Below are positions 17,543 to 25,988 of a DNA stretch of 64,000 nucleotides, piece by piece. The position numbers and the translations under genes were made by a program. This stretch comes from Oceanirhabdus seepicola. GTDB lineage: Bacteria > Bacillota > Clostridia > Clostridiales > Clostridiaceae. Numbering within the stretch: the first letter of the stretch is position 1; every line of letters starts with the position of its first letter. The DNA is taken from contig NZ_JAGSOJ010000002.1 in assembly GCF_023684385.1 (NCBI RefSeq), positions 62,001 to 126,000 of the forward strand. Reading direction: 5' to 3'. Below the pieces are notes generated by a model that was given only the letters and a program-made list of their open reading frames with translations, was not told where the DNA came from and ran no database searches.

Positions 17543-18398
17543 TGGTTTTATAGATAAATTGACTGAAGTTGCAATGCAATCCATATTATATGAGGCAGCC
17601 TGTTTTCCTTCACTGGGGTTGGTATCTCCAGTATCATCAGGTTCTCATGATGATATGGACTTTTTTACTTTTTTAGATAGTACAGTTGTTTTAGCAAAGT
17701 ATCTTAGTAAATTTGCAGAAGAGGGAAGTAAAGAGTACACACCAAGAGAAATTTTTTGTAAATTAAGGCCTATTGGTATGGAATGTGAGAAAGAAATGTT
17801 CAAGAAAACAAAAGGTGTAAATACTCATAAGGGAATGATATTTGTTATTGGATTGATACAATCAGCAACAGCATATGTTCTTACTAATAAGATGGAATTT
17901 GAAAATATAAAGAATGTAATAGTAGAAATGACTAAAGGTGTGAGTAATGCGGAATTGGAAATAGAACAAAAACAAGATTCGCATATAAATTTGTCTCATG
18001 GACAAAAGGTATATAAAAAATATGGGTTAAAAGGAATAAGAGGAGAAGCTGAAAAGGGATTTCCCATAGTATTTGAAGGCGCTTTAAGACATTTTGAAAG
18101 AAAATCTCATCTTCCTATGAATGATAGACTAGTGGATACATTAATTTATATAATGAAGTATGCAGATGATACAACAATATTACACAGACATGATATGGAA
18201 ACCTTGAAATATGTTAAACAGGAAGCTATTAAAATAATAGATTTAGGCGGGGTTGAGAGTGAAACAGGAAAGTTAGAGATTGAAAAATTAACTAGATGTT
18301 TTGAATTAAAGAGAATAAGTCCTGGTGGCAGTGCAGATTTACTGGCTGCAACAGTATTAATATGGTTAATAAAAAATGAATTCTTTAGAAAAGAATAA
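17529..18398 (+). CDS. citG: Triphosphoribosyl-dephospho-CoA synthase
   Basis: The 289-residue enzyme makes the precursor of the CitD prosthetic group from ATP and dephospho-CoA. Recognisable are YEAACFPSLGLVSPVSSGSHDDMD near the N-terminus, THKGMIFVIGLIQSA, and DTTILHRHD followed by SPGGSADLLAA at the C-terminus. The ATG at 17529 is preferred because GGAGA lies 6 bases upstream; the in-frame ATG at 17508 has no such site. It overlaps citX by 14 bases and completes the maturation trio. Confidence 0.92.
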   Translation: MIEHNGFIDKLTEVAMQSILYEAACFPSLGLVSPVSSGSHDDMDFFTFLDSTVVLAKYLSKFAEEGSKEYTPREIFCKLRPIGMECEKEMFKKTKGVNTHKGMIFVIGLIQSATAYVLTNKMEFENIKNVIVEMTKGVSNAELEIEQKQDSHINLSHGQKVYKKYGLKGIRGEAEKGFPIVFEGALRHFERKSHLPMNDRLVDTLIYIMKYADDTTILHRHDMETLKYVKQEAIKIIDLGGVESETGKLEIEKLTRCFELKRISPGGSADLLAATVLIWLIKNEFFRKE

Positions 18399-18415
18399 GT
18401 AAAAATTTTAGTTTA

Positions 18416-18442
18416 TGAGAACTTTTATGCTAAAACTTCGTA
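18416..18442 (+). promoter_or_regulatory. ECF-type promoter upstream of the sigma/anti-sigma pair
   Basis: TGAGAAC (18416-18422) and CGTA (18439-18442) are separated by 16 bases. This matches the -35/-10 layout of Bacillus sigma-W/M/X-type promoters (TGAAAC-N16-CGTA). It would make the sigma factor autoregulated. Confidence 0.6.
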
Positions 18443-18555
18443 TTAAGTTATGAAGGGGAGTTTAAAAGTCATTAATTTATAAATTAGGGGTGTAATATAT
18501 AGATTAGTGACCATATAGAGCATAGAATCATAACTAACCGTAGGGGGAAGGTATT

Positions 18556-19113
18556 GTGGAAGATATTAAGTTAGTTGAAGGCATCCTGAACGGTGATATT
18601 GAGTGCTTTAATCAGCTTATGATTAAATATGAACCAATAATTCAAAGGTTTGTTTATAATATGATTAAGCAGAAGCAAACAGCTGAGGATATCGCTCAGG
18701 AAGTATTTATAATAGTTTATAATAAGTTAGAATTGTATAACAAAAAGTGTAAATTTTCTAGTTGGATACTACAAATAGCTAAGAATAAGACCATTGATTA
18801 TATGAGAAAGTACAACAAAACCACAGAAACTAATATTGAAGATGCAAGATCAATAGCAACAGATGCAATATCGCCAGAAGAATCCTTTGAGTTTAAGGAG
18901 ATGAAAGAAGAAATCATACAATATATTGATGCTTTAGATGAACCTGATAAACAGATTATAATACTAAAATACACAAAAGATAGTACTTTTGATGATATTG
19001 CAGAAGTTATGGAAATGAAATTATCAACCGTTAAAAGACGATATTACAAAGTACGGGATGGATTTAAAAAACATATGAGTAAAGAGAAAAGGGGTGTGAG
19101 TTATGAAGTGTAA
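18556..19113 (+). CDS. ECF-family RNA polymerase sigma factor
   Basis: The 185-residue protein contains only sigma regions 2 and 4. Region 2 includes the RFVYNMIKQKQTAEDIAQEVFIIVYNKL stretch (20 residues of it are the core-binding helix) and SSWILQIAKNKTIDYMRK. Region 4 is DALDEPDKQIIILKYT through STVKRRYYKVR, a helix-turn-helix. The GTG at 18556 follows AGGGGGAAGG. It overlaps the downstream anti-sigma gene by 11 bases. The stress it answers is not evident from sequence. Confidence 0.92.
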   Translation: MEDIKLVEGILNGDIECFNQLMIKYEPIIQRFVYNMIKQKQTAEDIAQEVFIIVYNKLELYNKKCKFSSWILQIAKNKTIDYMRKYNKTTETNIEDARSIATDAISPEESFEFKEMKEEIIQYIDALDEPDKQIIILKYTKDSTFDDIAEVMEMKLSTVKRRYYKVRDGFKKHMSKEKRGVSYEV

Positions 19114-20194
19114 TGAGGTTTTACAACACCTAAATGAATATATTGAAAATGATTTAGCTGAAAACTTAATGGATGAAATAAGTAATCATATTGAAGAATG
19201 TTCTGAATGTAGAAAAGTATATGAAGAAGAAAAAAGACTAAATGACATGTTCCATGAAGCATTGAATTCAGAGCCTATAGAGTTTAATAGTCGAATTGGA
19301 AATATAATGAATATGATAGATAAAGATAAGTATTCATTACAAAAAGAAGAAAATCAAGTAAATAAACCTGATGAGGATAGTAAAGTAATTAAACTTGAAG
19401 AGGTTAATAAGAAAAAAGAAAAGAAGTTCATATTTAATAAGAGAATTATTGCAGTTGCTGCTACATTTACTATTATGATTTTCATGGCACCATTTATTAT
19501 TGGAGAGCAAAAAAAAGATATGCAATTTGCGGTTGAGAGTAATGAAAGTACAGTTGAACAACAGGCTTATCAAAGTAATAAAGAAGAAGATAAGGCAGCA
19601 AATAAAAAAAATAATAGCACTCAATCTATAGCTTCAGTACAAAATGAAAAGGTTGAAGAGGAAAAACAAGAAATAGCAGATGCTGAATTAAATCAAGACG
19701 CAGGCGTGGTTCAAGCATGTGATGATAATGCATATTATAACGAAGAAGATAATAAGGGAGAATCAAAGGCGAAATCAAAGGAAAAAGTTTCTGCACCAGA
19801 GAATAGTAATATCGCCACAAGAGTAAGTTTTGCAGCTGACTATAAAAGTGAGTATTTGGAAAAAGAACACAAAATTACTTTTAGTAATGAAGAAAGTAAA
19901 ACAACAATAAAAATAAATAATGAAGAAGAAGACTTAGGAATAATAGATGGTACAATCACAAGTTTTGTTGAAGAGAATGAATATATTTATATTGCTTGTG
20001 TTGGAATGGACGTTGAAAAAGAGTCAACAATAAGTAAAATAATAAAAGTCAATATTAAAACAAATAAGATAGATATAATATATACTTCATTAAAAAAAGA
20101 ATCTGTAATAAAATTAGAATTAGAAGAAGAAAAAAAAGATTTTATTACTATTACGGTTGATGGACAAGAAAAGCAACAATATATAAAAAGATAA
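19103..20194 (+). CDS. Zinc-finger anti-sigma factor with extracytoplasmic domain
   Basis: The 363-residue protein has a zinc-binding anti-sigma module at residues 1-45 (MKCNEVLQHLNEYIEND, then HIEECSECRK, the HxxxCxxC motif). A cytosolic linker is followed by one membrane segment at about residues 112-132 (IIAVAATFTIMIFMAPFII) and a Glu/Lys/Asn-rich extracellular linker. The C-terminal ~110 residues look like beta-strands (DLGIIDGTITSF, YIYIACVGMDV). It should sequester the sigma factor encoded directly upstream, with the outer domain as the sensor. The outer domain matches no family I can name. Confidence 0.88.
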   Translation: MKCNEVLQHLNEYIENDLAENLMDEISNHIEECSECRKVYEEEKRLNDMFHEALNSEPIEFNSRIGNIMNMIDKDKYSLQKEENQVNKPDEDSKVIKLEEVNKKKEKKFIFNKRIIAVAATFTIMIFMAPFIIGEQKKDMQFAVESNESTVEQQAYQSNKEEDKAANKKNNSTQSIASVQNEKVEEEKQEIADAELNQDAGVVQACDDNAYYNEEDNKGESKAKSKEKVSAPENSNIATRVSFAADYKSEYLEKEHKITFSNEESKTTIKINNEEEDLGIIDGTITSFVEENEYIYIACVGMDVEKESTISKIIKVNIKTNKIDIIYTSLKKESVIKLELEEEKKDFITITVDGQEKQQYIKR

Positions 20195-20226
20195 AGAAAA
20201 GCGCGTGAATCGCGCTTTTCTTTGTG
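20195..20226 (+). terminator. Terminator after the anti-sigma gene
   Basis: Perfect 11-bp stem AGAAAAGCGCG / CGCGCTTTTCT with a TGAAT loop and a TTTG tail, starting directly after the stop codon. Confidence 0.9.
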
Positions 20227-20292
20227 TATATATTAATATGGCTTGAATATTTTGTTAATTGTCATTTTAGTAATATAAATTCATGTATTATT

Positions 20293-20301
20293 TGTTATAA
20301 T
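20293..20301 (+). promoter_or_regulatory. Extended -10 promoter for the TPR gene
   Basis: TGTTATAAT is a perfect extended -10 element about 40 bases before the start codon; no strong -35 is visible. Confidence 0.5.
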
Positions 20302-20340
20302 ATTAGAGAGAGAGATTAAAGGATGAAGGGAATTAACTAT

Positions 20341-21615
20341 ATGAATAAAAGCGTTAAGTATTATAAAAAAGCTCTAAAGTTCTATTATGATGGAAATATT
20401 GATAAAGCTCTAAATTATTGTAACAAAAGTATATCCTTTAACATGAAAAATTCTGCTGCTTTAAGTTTGAAAGGACTTTTACTATATTTTAAAGGAGAAC
20501 TTAAAGAAGCAAGAAAAATATGGGAGAAAAATTTCAAAGTAAATGGTGATGAAGTAGCTAAGAAATATCTTGTTGACAGTAGAGCTGATTTTGAAAAAAT
20601 GGATATATATGATGAGGCTATATTAAAATTGCAAGAGATGAAAATTTCATTAGCAATAAAACTATTACTTCATTGCAAAAAAAGTGATTTCAATTGCTTA
20701 AATGTAAATAAGAAGCTTATTGATTGTTATTTAAAAAAGGGAGAATACGACAAAATAACAGAGGTAGTGAATGAGTTCAAAATAATTGATAAAAAAGATA
20801 TATACGTAAAAAATGTTGAAAAAGAGCTCATAAAGTTAGGGGTAAAGGAAAAGGAATCCAATAAAGAGATAATTTATAAAATTGCAGGAGGCGTTGTGAT
20901 TGTAGTTCTTATAACAACTGCTGCTAAGTATTCTATGAATTTTATTAAAAATACACCTGGAAATGAAAAGTCCACAGTGGCTACAGCGGAAAAAGGGGAC
21001 GAGGGTAATAAAATTAATAAAGAAGAAAATAATAAAGTAGGTGAAGATAAAGCAAATAATGAAGAATCAAATGAAACAGAAGAAGCGAATAAATATACTT
21101 CTTTTCCAAAGGAAGAATTAGATGATAACCTTCAAAAGGAAAATGTCGATGGGCTAATTAGTATATTAAAGAAAATTGATGAGAATAGTTTATCTATTAA
21201 CGATAAAATGATCTATAACAAAGCTCAAGAATATGTTGAAAAAAATGCAGTCGGATATTATTTGGAAAAAGGAAAATCATTTTCAAATGATGAAAATTAT
21301 GAGAAGGCATTACAGGAGTACGAAAAAGGAATGAAATACTTCAAAAAAGGAGTAGGGTACGGTGAAAATATCGTATTCGAATTAGCTTCTTTAAATATAC
21401 AATTAGCTATGGTTGATGACGTGATTAAGTATTGTGATATGCTGGATGAATATTATAGTGATAGTGGATATTACGAAGATACTATATACGAGGCTGCTCT
21501 TTTCTTAAAGAGCAGAGATATAACAAAAGCTAAAGAATATGCTCATAAATTAAAAGAAGTGAACCCGGACTCTATATATATAAATGATAAATTAAAAGAA
21601 GTATTATCTGAGTAA
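20341..21615 (+). CDS. TPR-repeat single-pass membrane protein
   Basis: The 424-residue protein has N-terminal tetratricopeptide repeats (residues ~1-80, e.g. YYKKALKFYYDGNIDKALNY and AALSLKGLLLYFKGELKEA). One membrane segment lies near residue 185 (IAGGVVIVVLITTAAKYS), then a charged Lys/Glu/Asn linker and a C-terminal helical TPR-like domain with SNDENYEKALQEYEKGM. GAAGGG lies 10 bases before the ATG at 20341; the ATG at 20323 lacks a spaced site. It probably scaffolds an envelope complex; partners are unknown. Confidence 0.7.
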   Translation: MNKSVKYYKKALKFYYDGNIDKALNYCNKSISFNMKNSAALSLKGLLLYFKGELKEARKIWEKNFKVNGDEVAKKYLVDSRADFEKMDIYDEAILKLQEMKISLAIKLLLHCKKSDFNCLNVNKKLIDCYLKKGEYDKITEVVNEFKIIDKKDIYVKNVEKELIKLGVKEKESNKEIIYKIAGGVVIVVLITTAAKYSMNFIKNTPGNEKSTVATAEKGDEGNKINKEENNKVGEDKANNEESNETEEANKYTSFPKEELDDNLQKENVDGLISILKKIDENSLSINDKMIYNKAQEYVEKNAVGYYLEKGKSFSNDENYEKALQEYEKGMKYFKKGVGYGENIVFELASLNIQLAMVDDVIKYCDMLDEYYSDSGYYEDTIYEAALFLKSRDITKAKEYAHKLKEVNPDSIYINDKLKEVLSE

Positions 21616-21676
21616 AAAATTATTAACATTAGTTGACTAAATCAAAATAGTTGCATAGAATAATATATAAGAAAGT

Positions 21677-21692
21677 ATACCCCGAGGGGGTA
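21677..21692. promoter_or_regulatory. CsoR/CstR-type operator before trxA
   Basis: ATACCCCGAGGGGGTA is a G/C palindrome in very A/T-rich DNA and fits the ATACCC-n-GGGTAT operators of the CsoR/CstR repressor family (Cu(I) or persulfide sensors). It lies 18 bases before the start codon. A similar but longer site precedes csoR at 52.38 kb. Confidence 0.6.
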
Positions 21693-21709
21693 AAATGGAG
21701 GAGAAAAAT

Positions 21710-22024
21710 ATGTTGGAAATAACTCAAAATAATTTTAATAAAGAAGTGGCTGAATCAAATGATTTAGTAGTTGTTGACTTTTGGGCACCTTGGTGTGGAC
21801 CTTGTAAAATGATAGCGCCAATAATGGAACAATTAAATGATGAATATGGTGATAAAGTTAAGTTTGTTAAGCTTAATGTAGATGATAATCCAGTTTTGGC
21901 TAATCACTTTAAAGTAGCAAGTATCCCAACAGTAATGATGTTTAAAAGCGGAAAAATTGTAGATACATCAATCGGGTTCAAACCTAAACAAGCGTTAGAA
22001 ACAATAATAAAACAAAATATTTAA
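21710..22024 (+). CDS. trxA: Thioredoxin
   Basis: The 104-residue thioredoxin has the redox site WAPWCGPCKM at residues ~26-35 and the cis-Pro strand VASIPTVMMFKSG. It reduces protein disulfides and is recharged by the reductase encoded 15 bases downstream. The ATG at 21710 is preferred: GGAGGAG ends 6 bases before it and the resulting length is typical. The in-frame ATG at 21695 would add five residues. Confidence 0.95.
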   Translation: MLEITQNNFNKEVAESNDLVVVDFWAPWCGPCKMIAPIMEQLNDEYGDKVKFVKLNVDDNPVLANHFKVASIPTVMMFKSGKIVDTSIGFKPKQALETIIKQNI

Positions 22025-22039
22025 TAGAGGTGATAGAAT

Positions 22040-22912
22040 ATGGCTGAAGAAAGATATGATATAGCCATAATAGGAAGTGGGCCAGCTGGACTTCAAGCAG
22101 CCATCAATGCGTCAATCAGAAACAAAAGAATTATAATTTTTGGAACGGAAGAATTGAGCCATAAGGTAGTGAAAGCTCAAAAGGTGTCTAACTATCTTGG
22201 GGTACCACTTGTCACTGGAATAGAATTAAAAAATGCATTTCAGGATCATATAGATAAAATAGGAATCCAGATAACTTACGAGAGAATTACAAATGTCTAT
22301 GCTATGGGAGAATATTATGCACTCATGGTAAATGAAAAAATGTATGAAGCTACGAGTATTATTATGGCAACAGGTATTGAATATACAAAGCCTCTAAAAG
22401 GTGAGTTGGAATTCTTAGGAAAAGGTGTGGGCTATTGTGCAACTTGTGATGCTCCACTGTATAGAGAAAAGCGAGTAGCTATAATTGGTCATAATATGGA
22501 AGCAGTTGAGGATGCAAAATACGTTAATGAACTTGCAGAAAAAGTATTTTTTATCCCTATGTTTAAGGAAAAATTCACATTGCCGGCAGATATTGATATT
22601 GTAGAAGATGTTCCTGTGGAAATAATAGGAGAAGAACATGCTAAAGGGATAAGATTTAATAATAGTGAGTTATTTGTTGATGGAATATTTATCATGAAAG
22701 ATAGTGTAATGCCAGATCAGCTTGTACCAGGTCTTGAATTAGAGAATGGACATATAAAGGTAAATAGAAATATGGAGACAAATCTACCTGGATGTTTTGC
22801 AGCAGGAGATTGTGTGGGAAAACCATATCAATATATTAAAGCAGCAGGAGAAGGGTGTATAGCATCATTAAATGCTGTTAGTTACGTCAATAATATAAAA
22901 GAACACCAATAA
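22040..22912 (+). CDS. Thioredoxin reductase-like flavoprotein, probably pyridine-nucleotide independent
   Basis: The 290-residue protein of TrxB fold has the FAD-binding AIIGSGPAGLQAA at residues 9-21, the redox pair CATCDA near residue 135, and the C-terminal FAD block CFAAGDCVG. The second Rossmann site reads AIIGHNMEAVEDA instead of the usual GGGxSA, and no HRR-type NADPH-phosphate motif follows (FFIPMFKEKF instead). Loss of both motifs is the mark of ferredoxin-linked flavin thioredoxin reductases known in clostridia; that assignment is an inference. It forms an operon with trxA. Confidence 0.85.
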   Translation: MAEERYDIAIIGSGPAGLQAAINASIRNKRIIIFGTEELSHKVVKAQKVSNYLGVPLVTGIELKNAFQDHIDKIGIQITYERITNVYAMGEYYALMVNEKMYEATSIIMATGIEYTKPLKGELEFLGKGVGYCATCDAPLYREKRVAIIGHNMEAVEDAKYVNELAEKVFFIPMFKEKFTLPADIDIVEDVPVEIIGEEHAKGIRFNNSELFVDGIFIMKDSVMPDQLVPGLELENGHIKVNRNMETNLPGCFAAGDCVGKPYQYIKAAGEGCIASLNAVSYVNNIKEHQ

Positions 22913-22937
22913 AAAAATAACAGCTAATGTATTAGCT

Positions 22938-23058
22938 CAGGCTGTTGAAAAAAGTCCAATGTCATCGTCACTAAGACTAGCTGTGCGGCTACAATACTAT
23001 TTGTACACTGCGCTGCTCATTCCTCTTGTTCCTTGACTTTGGGCTTTTTCAATGTCTG
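22938..23058 (+). repeat. Dispersed palindromic element, copy B
   Basis: 121-bp copy with termini CAGGCTGTTGAAAAAAGTCC and GGGCTTTTTCAATGTCTG; the most diverged interior of the four. It sits between the thioredoxin reductase gene and the convergent SleB-like gene. Confidence 0.8.
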
Positions 23059-23119
23059 AATATGCCTAAGGTACATGAAAATAGAGTGAAAACAATATTT
23101 TGTGACTTTTCGAACAAGC

Positions 23120-23668
23120 TCAGTTTGAAACGAAAAACACGTGATTTCCTATTTTTATCAAATTATCTTTTTTAACAGATTTCATCCATTCACATGTTGC
23201 AATCTTAGGGTTGTAGAAAAACAAAGAATTATTGGTTGGGTCAGCTCCCCTGAGGGCATCATACACCGCATTATAGCAATCTTTATTTGGTTTAACATTA
23301 ATTTCACCATTTTTAACACATGAAAAAGCTCCTGTTTGCGTTATAACTCCTGATACAGTTTCAGGAAACTTATTATCTAGAACTCTGTTTATTATAACAG
23401 AGGCTACAGCAATTTTACCTGCATAAGGTTCAGCCGCGCTTTCACCATAAACGACTTTAGCCATAAAATCTACATCAGCTGATGTTAGTGAAATATGTTT
23501 GTAAGTATTGTTAAATACCGTAATGGGATTACTGTTTTCTTTATACAGAAGATTAGTGATTTCATCTTCGCTGTAAACTAATGTTATATCAGTATCTTCA
23601 TTGACGTCGAAAGATGATAGATTAAAAACTAGCAAAATGCTCATTAAGATATTACTAAAAGATATCAT
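23120..23668 (-). CDS. SleB/CwlJ-type cell wall hydrolase
   Basis: The 182-residue protein has an N-terminal signal segment (residues 1-20) and a Hydrolase_2 domain from about residue 65. AKVVYGESAAEPYAGKIAVA carries the conserved catalytic Glu, and the domain ends with SLFFYNPKIAT. This family includes spore-cortex lytic enzymes that act in germination, but vegetative peptidoglycan hydrolases share the fold. The ATG at 23668 is chosen because AGGAG lies 8 bases upstream; a GTG at 23677 overlaps that site. Confidence 0.88.
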   Translation of the reverse strand: MISFSNILMSILLVFNLSSFDVNEDTDITLVYSEDEITNLLYKENSNPITVFNNTYKHISLTSADVDFMAKVVYGESAAEPYAGKIAVASVIINRVLDNKFPETVSGVITQTGAFSCVKNGEINVKPNKDCYNAVYDALRGADPTNNSLFFYNPKIATCEWMKSVKKDNLIKIGNHVFFVSN

Positions 23669-23740
23669 TATAAACACTCCTATTATTCGTTTGTTATCAT
23701 ATTATCCCCTTAAGAAACAAAATAATACATAAATCAATTC

Positions 23741-23855
23741 AGAGTGTTAAAAAAGCCCAATCTCGGTGTCACTAAGGCTCTCTGTGTTACTCAAGTACTA
23801 ACTTGTAGTTCCACTGCTGGTACGCCTTGTTCCTTGATCTTGGGCTTTTTTAAGA
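23741..23855 (+). repeat. Dispersed palindromic element, copy C
   Basis: 115-bp copy with termini GTGTTAAAAAAGCCCAA and TTGGGCTTTTTTAAGAAG. It ends two bases before the stop codon (23858) of the minus-strand gene at 24.8 kb and upstream of the SleB-like gene. A 61-codon frame inside it is an artefact of the repeat. Confidence 0.82.
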
Positions 23856-23857
23856 AG

Positions 23858-24865
23858 TTAATTAATTTCACTTTTTATAACTTTGAATTTAGATTCAAAA
23901 CTTTTGTATTCATTTTCACATTTAGTTAATTCGGAATTAGCTAAATCATATAACTGATTCAGTTGATCTTCCACTGTGTTATCAATCATACCAGAATTCA
24001 TTTCAAATGATACTGCATGCTTAAAATACTGAATATAAATAATATAGTCATATATTAATTGATGTAAATCATCTGTTAAATCTTCACTATTTGAGGGCGC
24101 TATTATAGGTTTAACATCAAAAAGTAAATCATTAATAGTTATCAACTCTTTATCAAATGTAGTTAACAACTCTTCATATGAGTTTTCAGTTCTAGCAGTT
24201 TCTAAAAGTTGAAGTTTGTTCCTAGTTTGAAATATTGCAATAAATTTAGAATAAACTGAGTCTAGTTCAAAAACATATTTTTCTTTAGCGGAATTCTCCA
24301 GTAATAACTTGTCATTTAATGCTCTTTTGTCTAATATATATTTTTGTGCACTCTTTATCATAGTATGAATCTCTTCAGGAAAAACTAGGTTGAATGAAGA
24401 GTCATCAGTAAATGAGTAATATTTAGTGCAATTATTAGCATAATCATTCAAGTTTTCAAGAGAATCTTGAAGTGAATTATCATCATTTAAATTAGGTAAC
24501 AGAAGAACCTCTTTATAAATCTTAATATTAAACTCAAGACCAGTAAGCATATTAGTATACAAATCGTTATATTTACTAGGCGGATTTTGATTCTTGAGAA
24601 TATTTTTTTCACTAATAAGAGAATCGCGAGCATTCTCAAGCTGAGTTTTTAAAGTGCCATCTATAGAAGTAATATTTTCTGCAATAGATATTGAACTATT
24701 AATTTTATTTACTGACGCAACTGTGTTTGAGAAAACAGTGTCATATTTTGAATAAGAAGTTTTTGTACCCATATTGTAGGTGTAAAAAAATACTCCAATA
24801 GAAACAAGGGCTATTATACACAATATAATAATGCTTTTTAATAGCTTTTTGCCTAAAGCGCGCAT
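23858..24865 (-). CDS. Membrane-anchored extracytoplasmic protein of unknown function
   Basis: The 335-residue protein has a basic N-terminus (MRALGKKLLKS), one membrane segment at residues ~10-30 and a long helical, Asn/Leu/Glu-rich extracellular part with coiled-coil character (DSLISEKNILKNQ, LLETARTENSYEELLTTFDK). I recognise no domain. The ATG at 24865 follows GGAGATTAATT; an in-frame ATG 42 bases upstream lacks a ribosome site. It is read towards the SleB-like gene and is divergent from cdaA. Confidence 0.7.
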   Translation of the reverse strand: MRALGKKLLKSIIILCIIALVSIGVFFYTYNMGTKTSYSKYDTVFSNTVASVNKINSSISIAENITSIDGTLKTQLENARDSLISEKNILKNQNPPSKYNDLYTNMLTGLEFNIKIYKEVLLLPNLNDDNSLQDSLENLNDYANNCTKYYSFTDDSSFNLVFPEEIHTMIKSAQKYILDKRALNDKLLLENSAKEKYVFELDSVYSKFIAIFQTRNKLQLLETARTENSYEELLTTFDKELITINDLLFDVKPIIAPSNSEDLTDDLHQLIYDYIIYIQYFKHAVSFEMNSGMIDNTVEDQLNQLYDLANSELTKCENEYKSFESKFKVIKSEIN

Positions 24866-24923
24866 AATTAATCTCCTCTCGTATATTTTATATAAATATA
24901 ATACCATAAAAAAGTAAACAAAA

Positions 24924-24964
24924 TATAACTATATATTTAATTGTTAATAAAATATATAGTTATA
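24924..24964. repeat. Perfect 15-bp inverted repeat in the divergent gap before cdaA
   Basis: TATAACTATATATTT (24924-24938) is exactly mirrored at 24950-24964 with an 11-base spacer. It lies between divergent genes, so is probably a protein-binding site or folded leader rather than a terminator. The rest of the ~270-bp gap holds only an A/T-rich promoter region (TATAAT at 25101). Confidence 0.55.
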
Positions 24965-25136
24965 AGAATATTATTTTATAAGAGTATTAAAATAGAAAAT
25001 AGTTATAAATGTTTTTAGATGAAAAGCATTTTTAGTACAGTTTATAAATATATTTAAAAAAAACTGTTAAGTATTGTATACTTTACAAAGGCTATTATAG
25101 TATAATTATTTTAGAAAATAATAGGGAGTGAAGGTT

Positions 25137-25988
25137 GTGGATGGTCTTTACGAGGCGTTTTTAAATGCGTTAAGAAGTATAAGTGTTAGCCAAATATTGG
25201 ATGTCGTAGTTGTTTCTTTTTTGTTCTTTAAGATATATAACTTAATAAAAGAAACTCGTGCAGAGCAGTTGCTTAAAGGAATTATTTTAATATTTTTCAT
25301 AATTCCCATAAGTGAATTTTTTAATCTTACAATGCTTCATTGGATATTAAACAATACTATAACAATTGGGTTATTATCATTTGTTATTATATTTCAACCA
25401 GAAGTAAGAAGAGCTCTTGAAAAAATAGGGAGAACATCTATTTTTGATAAAAATGTTCAGCTTGATAAAGAAGAAAAAAATAAATTGATAAGTAATATAA
25501 CTGATGCAGTGGATAACTTGTCATTATCAAGAACAGGGGCACTAATCATGGTAGAGCAAAAAACAGGATTAGGGGAAATTATTAACACGGGTACTAGGTT
25601 AGATGCGTTAATTTCTTCAAGCTTGCTTGAAAATATTTTTGTTGTGAACACGCCATTGCATGATGGAGCATGCATAATTAGAGATAAAAGGATAATAGCA
25701 GCAGGATGTTTTGTACCATCATTGACAACTAATGGTTCCATAGGACAACATTTAGGGACCAGACATAGAGCAGCAATAAGTGCTTCAGAAAATTCAGATG
25801 CAATTGTGATTGTTGTATCAGAGGAAACAGGGATTATTTCACTAGCTATTAATGGGAAGCTTTTAAGAAATTATAATAAAGAAAAATTGAGAAATGTTCT
25901 ACTTGCTTTTATGGAAAAAAATGAAAGAGATAATATAGGGGTTGGGGAGAAGGTGAAACAGTGGATCAAGAAAAGAAAAAACAGTTAA
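25137..25988 (+). CDS. cdaA: Diadenylate cyclase CdaA
   Basis: This is a membrane-bound c-di-AMP synthase of 283 residues. Three membrane segments lie within residues 1-85 and are followed by the DAC domain with the catalytic NTPLHDGACIIR (DGA) and GTRHRAAISASE (RHR) motifs. It makes c-di-AMP from two ATP, controlling potassium and cell-wall homeostasis. The GTG at 25137 follows AGGGAG by 8 bases; the GTG at 25128 overlaps that site. It overlaps cdaR by 28 bases. Confidence 0.95.
   Translation: MDGLYEAFLNALRSISVSQILDVVVVSFLFFKIYNLIKETRAEQLLKGIILIFFIIPISEFFNLTMLHWILNNTITIGLLSFVIIFQPEVRRALEKIGRTSIFDKNVQLDKEEKNKLISNITDAVDNLSLSRTGALIMVEQKTGLGEIINTGTRLDALISSSLLENIFVVNTPLHDGACIIRDKRIIAAGCFVPSLTTNGSIGQHLGTRHRAAISASENSDAIVIVVSEETGIISLAINGKLLRNYNKEKLRNVLLAFMEKNERDNIGVGEKVKQWIKKRKNS

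Noticed and set aside
23120..23677. GTG at 23677 as the start of the SleB-like gene
   Set aside because: It overlaps the AGGAG ribosome site; the ATG at 23668 is correctly spaced.
23744..23929. 61-codon frame starting in dispersed element copy C
   Set aside because: Most of it is the palindromic repeat; no ribosome site, and a similar frame in copy D differs in sequence without coding constraint.
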